NCBI GenBank assembly: GCA_963759115.1 | Contig: CAVWXT010000003.1 | Coordinates: forward strand, 62,001 to 126,000 | Direction of reading: 5' to 3' | Origin: CAVWXT01 sp963759115 | Lineage (GTDB): Bacteria > Planctomycetota > Planctomycetia > Pirellulales > Thermoguttaceae | DNA length: 64,000 bases | Program-made: the position numbers and the translations under genes | Part shown: positions 30,354-40,305 of the stretch, one piece after another | Layout of the letters: each line of letters starts with the position of its first letter | Position numbering within the stretch: the stretch's first letter is position 1 | The notes under the pieces: model-generated | Databases searched by the model: none | Seen by the model: the letters and a program-made list of their open reading frames with translations, nothing else | What the model was told of the DNA's origin: nothing

Positions 30354-31727
30354 CTACGTCTGCCCCTTCTGATACCGCTTGGCGCGGTCGATCAACTGGG
30401 CGTCCTTGCAGATGCGAATCACCGCGTCGAGCGCCGGGTCGAACTCGGCCTTGTTGGGCTCGCGCAACTCGCGGTGATGGGCCAACTCGACCACCGTCGC
30501 GCACGCCGTTTGGGCATACGCGGGCTGCTCCATGTAGGGCGCCACGAATCGCAACGACTCGATCGTGCGGATGGCCGAACATCGCTTCAACACCAGGTTC
30601 CGCTCCTCGTCGCGCGTGGTCAGAGTCATAGCCTTCTTCATCAGGTCGAGCTTTTCGGCGGGCGGGCGCTGGTCGGGCAGCGGGGCCACGCGTATCAGCG
30701 CCCGCAAGGCCAACAGCCGATGTTCCGCGTCGCCGGCCGTCTGCGCCAAATCCAGCACTTTGGCGGCAATGGAAGCGTCAGGCCAGAGGCACAGGGCCTG
30801 AAAACCGGCCTCGCGGCGAGCCGCACTCTTGTCGGCCATCGCCGCCTCCACGATTTTCATGGCGGCCGGACCACCGACCCGTCCCAGCGTGGGCAGCAGG
30901 GCCGCCCGGTCGTCTTCGCTCCGTTTGGCCAGGGCGGCCAACAGCGGCTCGGCTCGGCTGTCCGGGTCCTTGATCCGGTTGCAGACGAACATGACGGCCT
31001 TTTCCGCAGCCTCGCGTTCCGGGCCGGGCTTGGCCTTCAATACGCCTTTGAGCATGTCGGCCACGTGCTCGGGGCCGGCCAATTGCCCCAGCGCAGCCAT
31101 GCCCGCCGTGCGTACCGCGGGATCGGCATCTTCGGCGGCTGTCAGCAGGGCCGGGATGCTATCGAGGGCGCGGCGGGCCGTCAACACGCCGATCAGTTCC
31201 ACGCAAAGATTGGGCTTCGCCGGCTTCAACTGGGCAACGATGGCCGCGTTGACGGTTTGCCCACGCAGCCGTGCGAGGCTTGCCTGGGCGGTTGACTTCT
31301 CCGGCCCGGCGACCGTAGTCAACAATTGCACCAACAGCGGCACGTCGGCCACCTCGCCCAACGAGCCCAAAGCTCGCAGCGCGGCCAAGTGAACCGGCGC
31401 CTCCTGGCTCTTGAGCATCTCCAAGATGGCGGGCCGGGCCGTCTGATCGGCCCTGTCGGCCAGGGCGTCGAGCAAGGCTGTCTGGGCCTCCGGCGGCAAC
31501 TTCGGCAGCAGGGCCGCGAATTGCTTCGTGGCGGCCGGGCCCTTGGCGCCCTCGCGGACCTGCTGAAGGCCCACCGCACGCAGGTCCTTGTCTTTGTCGC
31601 TTACAAGGCCGATGACCATCTGGACGATCTCATCGCCCGCATCGTCGGCCGCCGACCCGACGCCCGCCAGCCCGATCGTGGCCGCCGCGCACAGCATCCC
31701 CCACAGCAGCAAACAGCTTCTTCTCAC
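30354..31727 (-). CDS. secreted HEAT-repeat protein
   Basis: Start is taken as GTG 31727 because GGAGG precedes it by 8 bases; an ATG upstream lacks a site. Signal peptide (LLLWGMLCAAATIGLAGVGS), then a series of HEAT-like helical repeats (PVHLAALRALGSLGEVADVP; PAVRTAGMAALGQLAGPEHV). Probably a periplasmic scaffold; no catalytic motif. It is followed in the same orientation, upstream, by a second HEAT protein, so the two may act together. Confidence 0.85.
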   Translation of the reverse strand: MRRSCLLLWGMLCAAATIGLAGVGSAADDAGDEIVQMVIGLVSDKDKDLRAVGLQQVREGAKGPAATKQFAALLPKLPPEAQTALLDALADRADQTARPAILEMLKSQEAPVHLAALRALGSLGEVADVPLLVQLLTTVAGPEKSTAQASLARLRGQTVNAAIVAQLKPAKPNLCVELIGVLTARRALDSIPALLTAAEDADPAVRTAGMAALGQLAGPEHVADMLKGVLKAKPGPEREAAEKAVMFVCNRIKDPDSRAEPLLAALAKRSEDDRAALLPTLGRVGGPAAMKIVEAAMADKSAARREAGFQALCLWPDASIAAKVLDLAQTAGDAEHRLLALRALIRVAPLPDQRPPAEKLDLMKKAMTLTTRDEERNLVLKRCSAIRTIESLRFVAPYMEQPAYAQTACATVVELAHHRELREPNKAEFDPALDAVIRICKDAQLIDRAKRYQKGQT

Positions 31728-31764
31728 GATACAACCTCCTCCGCAGCCGTTCACAAGGCGAGGT

Positions 31765-31849
31765 TGTAGAAGCGGCATCTTGCCGCTTCATGCGTGTTCC
31801 TGGAACGACTACTCGAATCGAGCGAACGCGGCAAGATGCCGCGTCTACA
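31765..31849. repeat. REPIN-like pair (TGTAGAAGCGGCATCTTGCC arms)
   Basis: TGTAGAAGCGGCATCTTGCC and CGCGGCAAGATGCCGCGTCTACA-type arm in inverted orientation, each with its own internal palindrome (GGCATCTTGCC), filling the space between the two HEAT genes. Confidence 0.78.
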
Positions 31850-31853
31850 AAGA

Positions 31854-32664
31854 TCAGTCCTTCTTCTGGGCGACCGACAACAGTCCGCGGGTCGCCGCCA
31901 GACGAATCTGCTTGGGCTGGTCTTCGCCGCTCAACGACTTGTAGACCATCATCGCGTCGGCCTTCTTGCCGGCGGCCAGCAACCGCTCGGCGCATACCAG
32001 CGAGGCGTCGGCCACGGCCAGCTTCCGGTCGTCGGGGGCTTTCTTGGCGAACTCGCCCAGAGCCTTGGCCGCTTCGGGGCTGCCGATGTCGCCCAACTGC
32101 GCAGGCGGCCGCACAGCCCACCTTCTTGTCCGCGTCACCCAACAGGGCCGACAGGGCCGGCACACTCGCAGCATCACGGTGCGCACCCAACGACGTGATC
32201 AGGCCGACCTTCAAGGCATCGCTCACTTTCGGCAGCGCATCACGCATGGCCTGGGCCGCTTCGGACGCGGGCATGCGTTCCAGGGCATATCGCGCCATGT
32301 GCGAGAGGTCCTTGTCGGGCAACAGGCCCGTAAGCGCGGGCACCGATTCCACGGTTCCGATCACCATCAACTTGCGGCACACGTATTGCTTGGCGTCGCG
32401 CGGTGCGTCGCTCTTCAAGATCGCCGCCAGTTGCACTTCCAGGCCCGCCCGGGCCGCCGCGTCGCCGCGCGTGGCCACGACGGCGTCTTCAATGGGCTTG
32501 ACCGTGATGCGGTCGGCACCCCAGTCATAAGTTTTTAGCGCCGCGATGGCCTGGTCCAAATCCGCCTTATCTACCGCGGGCTTGTCGGCCGCGCCGGCCG
32601 ATGCAGATCCGCCAGTGGCCAGCGTTGCCGCCAACGCCAACCGGACACCGTTCTGATGCCACAT
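31854..32664 (-). CDS. second secreted HEAT-repeat protein, one frameshift
   Basis: Start 32664 with AGGAG upstream; signal peptide MWHQNGVRLALAATLATGGS. HEAT helices include YVCRKLMVIGTVESVPALTG and MARYALERMPASEAAQAMRD. The frame changes near 32105 (VGCAAAC | QLGDIGSPEAAKAL), after which the last about 75 residues continue to the stop at 31854. About 270 residues in all. Partner of the HEAT protein at 30354 by adjacency. Confidence 0.8.
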
Positions 32665-32696
32665 AGTGTATAACTCCTTTGTTTGGATGTACTGAA

Positions 32697-32776
32697 GGGG
32701 ACAGTCCCATTTTCGCGGCGAAGACTCTGGTGTCAGGCAGGACGTCAACCGCGCCGCGAAAATCGGGACAGTCCCC
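32697..32776. repeat. REPIN-like pair (GGGGACAGTCCC family)
   Basis: GGGGACAGTCCCATTTTCGC and, in inverted orientation, the arm ending CGGGACAGTCCCC. The same family is at 60264-60376. Confidence 0.82.
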
Positions 32777-32806
32777 CGTCTCGGGTAGTGTTCGGAACGT
32801 CTCGCA

Positions 32807-34032
32807 TCACAGTTGCCAGGGCTCGCGCATGGCCCGATCAAGGAAGCGGTTGGCCTCTTCGTCGCCGGGGAACTCCTCTTTGACCGGGTCCCACTTCAAG
32901 GGGCGTCTCAGTTCAAAGGCGATGTTGCCCAACTGGCAGACGCTGACGGCCCGATGGCCCAACTCGATGTCGCGGAAGGGTTTTTCGCGCGAGCGGACAC
33001 AGGCGAGGAAGTCGCCGTAAATGCCGCCCATGCCCTTGTAACTCGGAAACGGCTTGGCCGGCAGCTTTTCGCCCGGCGTGCCGACCGGCGTGACATCGGT
33101 ATCCTTCCGGCCCGGAGCGTGATGGATCACCAGCCCGTTGGCAAACCGGTAGCTCAAGTTCGGGTGCTCGCCGCCATCGGGCGGAATGATTTCCACGGGC
33201 CCTTGCTCGCGGACGTCGGCGCAGAACATGGCCCCGCCGAACTTGTGCGCCCCCCAGTCGGTCATCAAGCCGCCGGAGAAGTCCCTCCACGACCGCCAGC
33301 AGGTGCCGTTCACGTTGTAGCTGCCGCTGATCCGGTAGCGATGATAGGGCTGCCAGGCGCGGGACCCAGCCACATGTCCCAGTTGACGCCCTCGGGCACC
33401 TCTTCGCCGGGCAGGTTGCAGACCGACGACGGCCCGCCCACGTTCACGTAGATCTCCTTGATCGTGCCCAATTCGCCGCTCCAACACTTGGCGGCAATCT
33501 TGCCATAATCGTCCAGCACCCGCTGGCTGCCGCCGGAGACCACGCGCCCATAACGGCGGGCCGCGTCGACCATCGCCCGGCCCTGCCGGATGGTCAACGA
33601 CTCGGGCTTCTCGCAGTAGACGTCCTTGCCGGCGCGGCAGGCTTCCACCGTCAGAATCGCGTGCCAGTGGTCGGGCGTGGCAATCAGCACGGTGTCGATG
33701 TCTTGGCGGGCGAGCACGTCGCGGAAATCGGAGTAGGTCTTGCAGTCGGTGTTGCCATAACGTTTGTCCACGCGGGCCTTACCGTCGTCACGCGCCTTCT
33801 TCTTTGCGTCGCAGACGGCTACATACTGAAGGTCGGTGCGGGGCAGGATGGCCGTGAGATTCTCGTTGCCCCGGTTGCCGACGCCGATGCCGGCCATCGT
33901 GATCCGCTCACTGGCGGAGGTGCCGCCGTCGGCCCCCAGTGCCGAGGCGGGGATGACGTAGGGGCAGGCTGCCAGCGCAGCCGCCGACTTGAGAAACTCC
34001 CGTCGATTTGCCTTCCGGATACGGTGCTTCAT
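32807..34032 (-). CDS. Tat-exported Gfo/Idh/MocA-family oxidoreductase, one frameshift
   Basis: MKHRIRKANRREFLKSAAAL is a twin-arginine signal (RREFLK). The Rossmann domain has MAGIGVGNRGNENL (GxGxxG) and VLIATPDHWHAILTVEACRA, then DVYCEKPESLT with the catalytic-site Lys. The C-terminal domain (SYNVNGTCWRSWRDFSGGLM; DWGAHKFGGAMFCADVREQG) is in the next frame after a shift near 33357. This is the large planctomycete group of periplasmic sugar-type dehydrogenases; substrate unknown. Confidence 0.9.
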
Positions 34033-34355
34033 TGGACGATTCTCCCTTTGCATGGTCGCGGCCCTGAAATGCCGCCGTTCGAGTTGTCCGCGTGTGGCCG
34101 ACTGGGCTTGGGCGTGGAGTCTCCCGTGGTCGGCTGAATCCCCCATAGTGAGTGCTCTGGTCGCCATGAACGTGTCGGCGACCGGCCAGCATAGAACTGT
34201 GAAGATAAGCTGTGAAAAGACCGGAGTCAATGATTACGGCTCGCAGCCTTCAAGAATTCGGTATTCCCGACGGACTGTCGGAAGACAACGCTGCGAGCGG
34301 TGGCCGGAACGCGAAGTCGCGACCGCTGGCGCGCGAGGGTGGCGCGACGCTCGGC
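34033..34355. other. intergenic, nothing recognised
   Basis: About 320 bp between the start of the oxidoreductase and the end of the YihY gene. Short open frames only; no repeat of the listed families. Confidence 0.45.
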
Positions 34356-35213
34356 TCAACCGGTCTCTTCCGACAAGGCCCGCACGAACTCGGCGCCGAG
34401 AAAGACCACCGCACTCGCATAGTAGAACCAGAGCATCACGCCCATCAGCGCGCCCAGGATGCCGTACGCGCTGTACTGCTCTCCCACCAGAAGCCACAAC
34501 AAGAGGTATCGCCCGACGGCCCAGACCACGGCCGCCAGCAGTCCGCCGCCGAGGGCCGCGCGCCATCGCACGCGGGCCCGGGGGAGCATGTGGTAGATCG
34601 CTCCCAATAGCACCGCGTCGCAGCCGATGGTGACCAACAACTGCACGAATTGCCAGGTCACGCGTCCGCTCGGCAGGCCGACCACATAGCGGCGGACGCC
34701 TGCCAGAACCACGTCAGTTAGAGAAACCGCGATCAGCAGCATGCCGATGACCAGCGACGCGAGGAAAGCCAACAGCCGGTCCCACAGGGCAGCCCGAATC
34801 GCCGCCCACCAGCCTTTGACGATTGGTTCGGGCGAACCCCAGATGCGCGCAAAGATGTTTTCCAATTGCATGAAGATGCCGATGGCCGCCACGAGCAAGG
34901 CGAGCAGCCCCAGCGGTCCGCCCAGCGTTGCCCGAGCTTGCACCGCCGCGAAAATGCCGTCAAGTTGGCCGGCCAGCCACGGGCTGACGTTCTCGGACAC
35001 CCTGGCGAGCAACTCGCGCTGCGCCGACTGGGCGAGAGTGGAAAACCGCTCGGCGAACCCCAGCCCGGCGACAAGGACGACGCAGAGCGGGAACAGGGAG
35101 AATGCCGCATAATAGGCGGTAGCGGCGCTGAGCACGAGGCCGTCGTGCTTGCACCACCCGTTCCACGTCGACCGCAGGATCGGCCAGCCACGGCGAGCGA
35201 TCCAGTTGAGCAT
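34356..35213 (-). CDS. YihY/BrkB-family membrane protein
   Basis: Start 35213 (MLNWIARRGWPILRSTWNGW) with GGGGAGAA upstream. About six transmembrane helices; family hallmarks LVLSAATAYYAAFSLFPLCV, PEPIVKGWWAAIRAALWDR, and near the end GILGALMGVMLWFYYASAVV then FLGAEFVRAL. Once misnamed RNase BN; role is unresolved (envelope or transport). Monocistronic by position. Confidence 0.92.
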   Translation of the reverse strand: MLNWIARRGWPILRSTWNGWCKHDGLVLSAATAYYAAFSLFPLCVVLVAGLGFAERFSTLAQSAQRELLARVSENVSPWLAGQLDGIFAAVQARATLGGPLGLLALLVAAIGIFMQLENIFARIWGSPEPIVKGWWAAIRAALWDRLLAFLASLVIGMLLIAVSLTDVVLAGVRRYVVGLPSGRVTWQFVQLLVTIGCDAVLLGAIYHMLPRARVRWRAALGGGLLAAVVWAVGRYLLLWLLVGEQYSAYGILGALMGVMLWFYYASAVVFLGAEFVRALSEETG

Positions 35214-35407
35214 GGCAGATTCTCCCCAGCGTTGCGACAATCGGTGCAATTGCTGCCCGTTCCATTGTAGCGGCTACGGCGCGTTGCGGGAGCGTTGCGG
35301 GTTCACGGGGCAAACGGTATTGGAGCGCGGCGACCGTTTCATGCCGCGGGGCGACGGCGGTACGCACCTGTATCGGTTGGAGTGAAGGCGACGCTCCGCA
35401 GCATTTC

Positions 35408-35464
35408 GTAGGGTGCGTGAAACGCACCACGAGCCGTCGTGAAGGTGCGTTTCACGCACCCTAC
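35408..35464. repeat. REPIN-like pair (GTAGGGTGCGTGAAACGCACC)
   Basis: Arms GTAGGGTGCGTGAAACGCAC and GGTGCGTTTCACGCACCCTA are inverted and each partly palindromic. Same family as 56154-56211. Confidence 0.85.
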
Positions 35465-35570
35465 AGCACCATGAGCCGATCGCGTCTCTGCCCCCCTTCA
35501 CGTCTTACGGCAAATCTGCTATAGTGGGGAGAGTCATCTCGTGCCGCCCCTCATCAACGGAGAAGCTGTC

Positions 35571-36359
35571 ATGAATCGCTTCTCGCTTGCTGTTGTCGCC
35601 CTATCGCTTGCCGTTGTTGCCTCAGGCTGCGCCGTAAAAGTGAATCCCAAGGAGGCACAAGCAGCTACCGCAATCGAAGAATTGGGTGGCAGTGTCACCC
35701 TTGATAGAAACGGCTCCGTTGTGGGCGTGCAGATGAATCTGGACCCGGTGATGCGCGAAATCGACTCGCCAACTGGTCTTAACACCCACGTGACCGATGC
35801 GGAGCTGGAGTACCTCAAAGCGTTCGGAAAACTCCAATCGCTCCGGCTCTTTAATTGCATCAAGGTGACCCACGCAGGGCTAGAACACCTCAAAGGGTTG
35901 ACCAACCTCCGAGAGCTGGACCTCTGGGGCACCCACGTGACCGACACAGGGCTAGAACACCTCAAAGGGTTGACCAACCTCCAATCGCTCTACCTGTGGG
36001 GCACCCCGGTAGGCGACGCTGGGCTGAAACACCTCAAAGGGTTGACGAATCTGCAATCACTAGACCTGACGAACACCAAAGTGACCGATGCAGGTCTCGA
36101 ACACATCCAAGGTCTGGTAAGCCTGCAATCGCTGAACCTCAACAGCACCGAGGTGAGCGACGCGGGACTGAAGCACCTCAAAGGGTTGACCAACCTCCAG
36201 TCCTTGGGCCTAAGTACCAAGTACGTGACCGACGCCGGGCTGGAGCACCTCAAAGGGTTTCCGAAGCTCCAATCACTAGACCTCTTCTGCCCCCAAGTCA
36301 GCGGCGAGGGCGTGACGAAATTGCGGGAAGAATTACCGAAGTGCAAGATTGGGCATTGA
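35571..36359 (+). CDS. leucine-rich-repeat lipoprotein
   Basis: Start 35571 with GGAGAAG upstream. Lipobox in LAVVASGCAV, so a lipid-anchored envelope protein. From about residue 75 there are seven to eight LRRs of about 24 residues, consensus VTDAGLEHLKGLTNLQSLDL, very regular and typical of planctomycetes. The near-identical DNA repeats of this unit could expand or contract. A protein-binding role is likely; partner unknown. Confidence 0.9.
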   Translation: MNRFSLAVVALSLAVVASGCAVKVNPKEAQAATAIEELGGSVTLDRNGSVVGVQMNLDPVMREIDSPTGLNTHVTDAELEYLKAFGKLQSLRLFNCIKVTHAGLEHLKGLTNLRELDLWGTHVTDTGLEHLKGLTNLQSLYLWGTPVGDAGLKHLKGLTNLQSLDLTNTKVTDAGLEHIQGLVSLQSLNLNSTEVSDAGLKHLKGLTNLQSLGLSTKYVTDAGLEHLKGFPKLQSLDLFCPQVSGEGVTKLREELPKCKIGH

Positions 36360-36437
36360 AGCGGCTCGCTCCGCCCACTCACGCCGCGCCGGCCTGCTTG
36401 AGCATCTTGGCGGCTTTGCTACAGGTGGCGTCGGTGG

Positions 36438-36761
36438 TCATTCCTTCGCGCGGGCAACCAATGAGATCGTTACGCCCACGGCCTGGGCAAGACGGTCGAG
36501 CACGTCGGACCGAAGGCTTCGCTCCCCCTCCAGAAAATCGCAAAGCAGCGTCGTCGAAATGCCGGCTTCGCGCCCGATGTCCCGCAGCGGCCGGCGACTG
36601 CCATGGATCGCCCGCCGAAGGTGGCCACTCAACGTGTCTTCTTCCGCCGCTTCGCGCATGCGAGCGTCCCGACCGGCCAGATCGGGCAACTCCTGCTCGA
36701 TCAACTTCCGATCGTGATTCATCTCTTCCAGCAATTCCTCCGGTATTTGCTGTGCGCCCAT
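36438..36761 (-). CDS. XRE-family antitoxin-like regulator
   Basis: 107 residues. The helical N-terminus carries many acidic residues (NHDRKLIEQELPDLAGRD); the C-terminal helix-turn-helix is SRRPLRDIGREAGISTTLLC then DFLEGERSLRSDVLDRLAQA. It begins 11 bp after the RelE-like gene stops, so the order is toxin then antitoxin. Such antitoxins usually repress their own operon. Confidence 0.78.
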   Translation of the reverse strand: MGAQQIPEELLEEMNHDRKLIEQELPDLAGRDARMREAAEEDTLSGHLRRAIHGSRRPLRDIGREAGISTTLLCDFLEGERSLRSDVLDRLAQAVGVTISLVARAKE

Positions 36762-36772
36762 GGCACTGGCTC

Positions 36773-37033
36773 CTACCGCGGCGACCGTTCCCTACGACTG
36801 GAGACTTCGTACGCGGTGATTGGGACAATCGTCAGCATGTCAAGATACTCATACACGCAAAGCAGGTAGCGTCCGTCCGGCGTCTCACCCCAGCAGCACG
36901 GCCTTCCCGTGGATCGGCTCTGACCGCGTCGCTCGGGATGGTTGACAATGCACTCGAAGTCATCCCGGCTCACGTCATGCTCCAACAAATGAGTTGCGAT
37001 TTCGTCGGTCCACAGGAACTGAAAAGAGGCCAT
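36773..37033 (-). CDS. RelE/DUF4258-like toxin candidate
   Basis: 86 residues from ATG 37033 (MASFQFLWTDEIATHLLEHD). Pattern of short basic proteins with VSRDDFECIVNHPER, RPCCWGETPDGRYLLCVYEY and LTIVPITAYEV, as in BrnT/DUF4258 members of the RelE superfamily, which act as ribonucleases or translation inhibitors. Pairing with the XRE gene supports a type II toxin-antitoxin module. Catalytic residues cannot be assigned by eye. Confidence 0.7.
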   Translation of the reverse strand: MASFQFLWTDEIATHLLEHDVSRDDFECIVNHPERRGQSRSTGRPCCWGETPDGRYLLCVYEYLDMLTIVPITAYEVSSRRERSPR

Positions 37034-37172
37034 CCACGACGCTCCCGACGCCACCAATAATTATAGTCGTAGGCTCGACCGCGTCACGTCCATAATCGGC
37101 GATTCAGCGTCCGCAGGTGTACCCGACGCCTCGCCACTTCCGCTGTGCCCTGGCAACCACGGCCACGCCCAC

Positions 37173-37949
37173 TCACGTCGCGCCGGCCAAAATCCGCTCG
37201 GCATTGCCATGCTCGATGGCCTGCCGCTGCTCTTCGTTCAGTCCGCCCTCGCGCAACTTGAACACGGCCGACTCCACCGAGAACAGCGGCAGGTGCGTGC
37301 CGAAGAGCACTTGAGAGACCGGCGTGCCTTGCAGCACCCGCTCCAGCGTGCCTACGCCCTCGACCGTGGCGATGTCCATCCAGATGCGGCTGGCGGCCGC
37401 CGACGGCTGATTCCCTCGGCCGCGGCCTCCCAACCGGCCATTCAACAGCACCACGCGGAGGTTCGGTCGAGCTTCCACCAGACCCGAGAGCGGCTTCGTG
37501 TCCACGTCGGGGATGCGCATCAGCGGGTGCTGCACCCGCACGTCCTCCATGCGTCCCACGACCTGCACGATCAGGCCCCGCTTGGCGGCCAGGTCGAACA
37601 GTTCCGCCGCCACGGGCTCGTCGAGCTTGTAGCCGTGGTAGTTCGGGTGCAAGCGGATGCCGGGCATGTGGTGATCCTCCGCGCAGCGGCGGACGTCCTC
37701 CTGCCAGTCGGGCAGCATCGGGTTCACCGATCCGAACGGCACCAGCTTGACCCGGCGCTCCTGGCGGCAGGCGTCGGCCAGGCGGAGATTCACCCCGCCC
37801 ATATCGCGGTGAAACACGCCGTCGATGCTGCCGATCCAGGCCTGTTGCACGCCGAACTTCAGGTACTTCTCGACCAAGGCCGGCAACTCGTCACAAGGGG
37901 TGCGGCGGAAGGGCCAGCGCGATAGATAGGCATTGACGTCGATGATCAT
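37173..37949 (-). CDS. amidohydrolase-like TIM-barrel protein
   Basis: 258 residues; start 37949 with AAGGGG upstream. MIIDVNAYLSRWPFRRTPCD corresponds to the first barrel strand, with Asn in place of the second metal His of the usual DxHxH. GIRLHPNYHGYKLDEPVAAE and LFGTHLPLFSVESAVFKL are the later strand motifs of the amidohydrolase-2 family (ACMSD-like). Metal binding may be altered. It lies 65 bp downstream of the large secreted protein, in the same direction. Confidence 0.82.
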   Translation of the reverse strand: MIIDVNAYLSRWPFRRTPCDELPALVEKYLKFGVQQAWIGSIDGVFHRDMGGVNLRLADACRQERRVKLVPFGSVNPMLPDWQEDVRRCAEDHHMPGIRLHPNYHGYKLDEPVAAELFDLAAKRGLIVQVVGRMEDVRVQHPLMRIPDVDTKPLSGLVEARPNLRVVLLNGRLGGRGRGNQPSAAASRIWMDIATVEGVGTLERVLQGTPVSQVLFGTHLPLFSVESAVFKLREGGLNEEQRQAIEHGNAERILAGAT

Positions 37950-38014
37950 AGCGTTACCCCTTCGTTTCAAGCATCAGTTGGAGCAGGCGGCGGAGATTGC
38001 CGCCGGGGACCGGA

Positions 38015-39862
38015 TTAATGCCGGGGGAACTCGTGAACGGCCGGGTTGCGCAGCATCTTCTGGGTCCGGTCGCGGATCTCCTTGGCCAGGTCAGCGGCGC
38101 CGGGGTTGGTGGCCATCGCCAGCCCCGCCCGCTGGCGGAGCGCCTTGACCGCCACGCGGCACTCGCCCACAAGGTGGTCCTGATTGCCGCCCACCACGAC
38201 GATCGCTTCGGCGATTCGCGTGCATTCCTTGAGGGCCTCGGGGCCTTCCGCGTCCAACAGGTTCTTGCGGAACTCGTCGGTAAGGTCCACCACGTACTGC
38301 GGCGTCTTGATCAACTCCTGCCGCTTGGCAATGTTGGCGTCGATCGTCTGGGTGAGCGTCTCCATCTCCGTAATGAACGCGGCGTTCTCGGGGTGGGCCT
38401 TCTTCTGTTCGGCCAGGTACGCCAGCATGTCATGGCCGAAATCCGAGTACTCGCCGATGCGGGCGCGGATGAACTTGACGAAGATCACCACGTCCGTGAG
38501 CGCCTTCTCGACGCGGGCCCTCTTCTGCTTCTGTTGGTTGGCCGCATAGATGGGCACGACGATGTCGCGGCAACCGCAGGTGGCGATGCCCTTGTTGTGG
38601 GTCCCCTGCCCTTCGACGTCCAACACGTACTGGCAGGGGCCGACGCCCAACGTCGCCCGGACCACGTCCACCACCGCGAATTGGTCCAACGGAGTCACCT
38701 TCAAACGGTTGATGGGATAGACGATCGCGGGGCCTTCGTAGCGAATCGGCTTGGCCATCGGTTGGAGATAACCCCGCGCCGAATGATCGAGCCAGCAGGG
38801 AAAGATGTAGTTGGCGTAGACGGTCGCCCAGCACTTTCGATCCTTGGGCACGGTGCCCACGCCGTTGCCCCACATGGGGAACCGCTGGAATTGACCGTCC
38901 TGCCGCTCGACGATCATCTCCCAACTGTTGGTGAGCTTGCCGCCGGCCGCCGCGAAGTCGACGCGCCATTGGGCGGGGAATGGAGCGGTCCAGTCCAGCG
39001 GAACGATCTTGTTGGCCTCGCTCTTGGCGATGTCGCGCTGATGCCAGACACCGGGCGCTTCGAGCACCGCCACCCATACCTTGCCCTTGGGGCCGTAGTT
39101 GATTTCGCTGCTCTTGATTACGCGCTGCGAGTCCTGGCCGGAGAGCGTGACGCGGGCGTCCTGATCGCGGTTGTCGGCCACCGTCATCACGATCGCGTTC
39201 TTGTCCGGCAACAGGTTGACCAGGAAGTTCTCGCTGGGCAACTCGGCGCTGCTGACGGGGATCTGCGTCGCATCGACCACCATGTTGTCGGCGAAGAAGT
39301 CGGGCAACACCACGAACCGGCTCGGGGCATCGACCAGGAGCGCCTTCACGCCCGCGCGGGCTTCCGTCTTGACGTAAAGCTGTCCGGCAGGCAACTCGTA
39401 CGACACCACCAACGGCGTGCCGTCCGCCGCCTTGAAGGTCGCGTCGACGGCGACGTTGCCCGGCGAATTATCCGTGATCGCCAGTGAAGCCACCTTCACG
39501 TCCGGAGTCTTGGCGGCCGGCGCCGCCACGGCTCGCAACGTGAACCCCTGCTGCCCGCGGCCATAGATTTCCGCTCCGGGCCCGCCGCGGCGAAAGACCA
39601 CCGCCAGGCGATCGTTCACCAGCACGGCGTCGCCGGCAAAGGCGTGGTCGGTCTTGTCCTCCGGCACCTGCTTCCAGCCGGCCTTCTTGGCCACGGCCTC
39701 GCCCGAGAGCGGCGCGGCCGACGCACTGCCCGTATCGAACAGTTTTGTCGACGCATCGGCCGCTGGGGCTTGGGCAGCCCCCTCTGCCGCAAGGCAGATA
39801 GACCCGCCAACGAACAACAACGCCGTCAACAGAGACACTCGACCGGCAACGTTTGCAGACAT
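38015..39862 (-). CDS. large secreted protein, unknown
   Basis: 615 residues from ATG 39862; signal peptide (VSLLTALLFVGGSICLAAEG). Beta-rich N-terminal two-thirds (AVVFRRGGPGAEIYGRGQQG; KVWVAVLEAPGVWHQRDIAK) and a helical C-terminal region from about residue 430 (ADLAKEIRDRTQKMLRNPAV). Cys residues CQY and CGCRD may form disulfides. No enzyme motif was recognised. Followed by the TIM-barrel hydrolase, so possibly one function in polymer breakdown (weak inference). Confidence 0.7.
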   Translation of the reverse strand: MSANVAGRVSLLTALLFVGGSICLAAEGAAQAPAADASTKLFDTGSASAAPLSGEAVAKKAGWKQVPEDKTDHAFAGDAVLVNDRLAVVFRRGGPGAEIYGRGQQGFTLRAVAAPAAKTPDVKVASLAITDNSPGNVAVDATFKAADGTPLVVSYELPAGQLYVKTEARAGVKALLVDAPSRFVVLPDFFADNMVVDATQIPVSSAELPSENFLVNLLPDKNAIVMTVADNRDQDARVTLSGQDSQRVIKSSEINYGPKGKVWVAVLEAPGVWHQRDIAKSEANKIVPLDWTAPFPAQWRVDFAAAGGKLTNSWEMIVERQDGQFQRFPMWGNGVGTVPKDRKCWATVYANYIFPCWLDHSARGYLQPMAKPIRYEGPAIVYPINRLKVTPLDQFAVVDVVRATLGVGPCQYVLDVEGQGTHNKGIATCGCRDIVVPIYAANQQKQKRARVEKALTDVVIFVKFIRARIGEYSDFGHDMLAYLAEQKKAHPENAAFITEMETLTQTIDANIAKRQELIKTPQYVVDLTDEFRKNLLDAEGPEALKECTRIAEAIVVVGGNQDHLVGECRVAVKALRQRAGLAMATNPGAADLAKEIRDRTQKMLRNPAVHEFPRH

Positions 39863-40017
39863 GCTTGTTCTCCAGAGTCCGTACAGGGGGGATGAATCGA
39901 GCCGCACCCGACCGCAGCGACCATCGCCGCCGGCCGCCGCGCCGCTTGGAGGGCCATCGTCGTAGGACGCTCATCGTATCATATTGGGGCCATTTGCACC
40001 AGCCCGCGGGACGGATT

Positions 40018-40120
40018 TCGATCCGCAGCACAGGGCGAAGGCCCACGAGTGCGTGATCCCCCGGTGGCCCAACGGGGCGTCATAGTCGGCCGGGGAGACA
40101 TCGGCTGAACGCCATTCATG
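40018..40120 (-). pseudogene. fragment duplicate of the DUF457 hydrolase
   Basis: Encodes VSPADYDAPLGHRGITHSWA then FAL, closely matching SPADYGTPLGHRGITHSLAF of the intact gene at 41022-41549. Nothing else of the gene is present, so it is a partial copy. Confidence 0.75.
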
Positions 40121-40211
40121 GTCTCGCCCCGATCGGCTCCGCGAGAAGGCGGTGCCCAATCCGCCCAGGCGATGGAGCGTCTAGCCAAATCGTCGATACG
40201 CGTCAAGAGCT

Positions 40212-40236
40212 ATGTATAGTGTCCCCGGAATTGCCG
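40212..40236 (+). repeat. REP-like motif near the RAYT relic
   Basis: ATGTATAGTGTCCCCGGAAT then TGCC. The inverse, ATGTATGGTGTCCGCGGAAT, lies at about 40821-40845 beside the RAYT relic, so the pair brackets the membrane-protein gene at 40306. Confidence 0.6.
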
Positions 40237-40305
40237 TTTTTGGGCACACTCCAAGGGGAGTCTCCTACGGCTTGCGTACTCGCGCCACCACCAGTTGCGC
40301 CCGTC

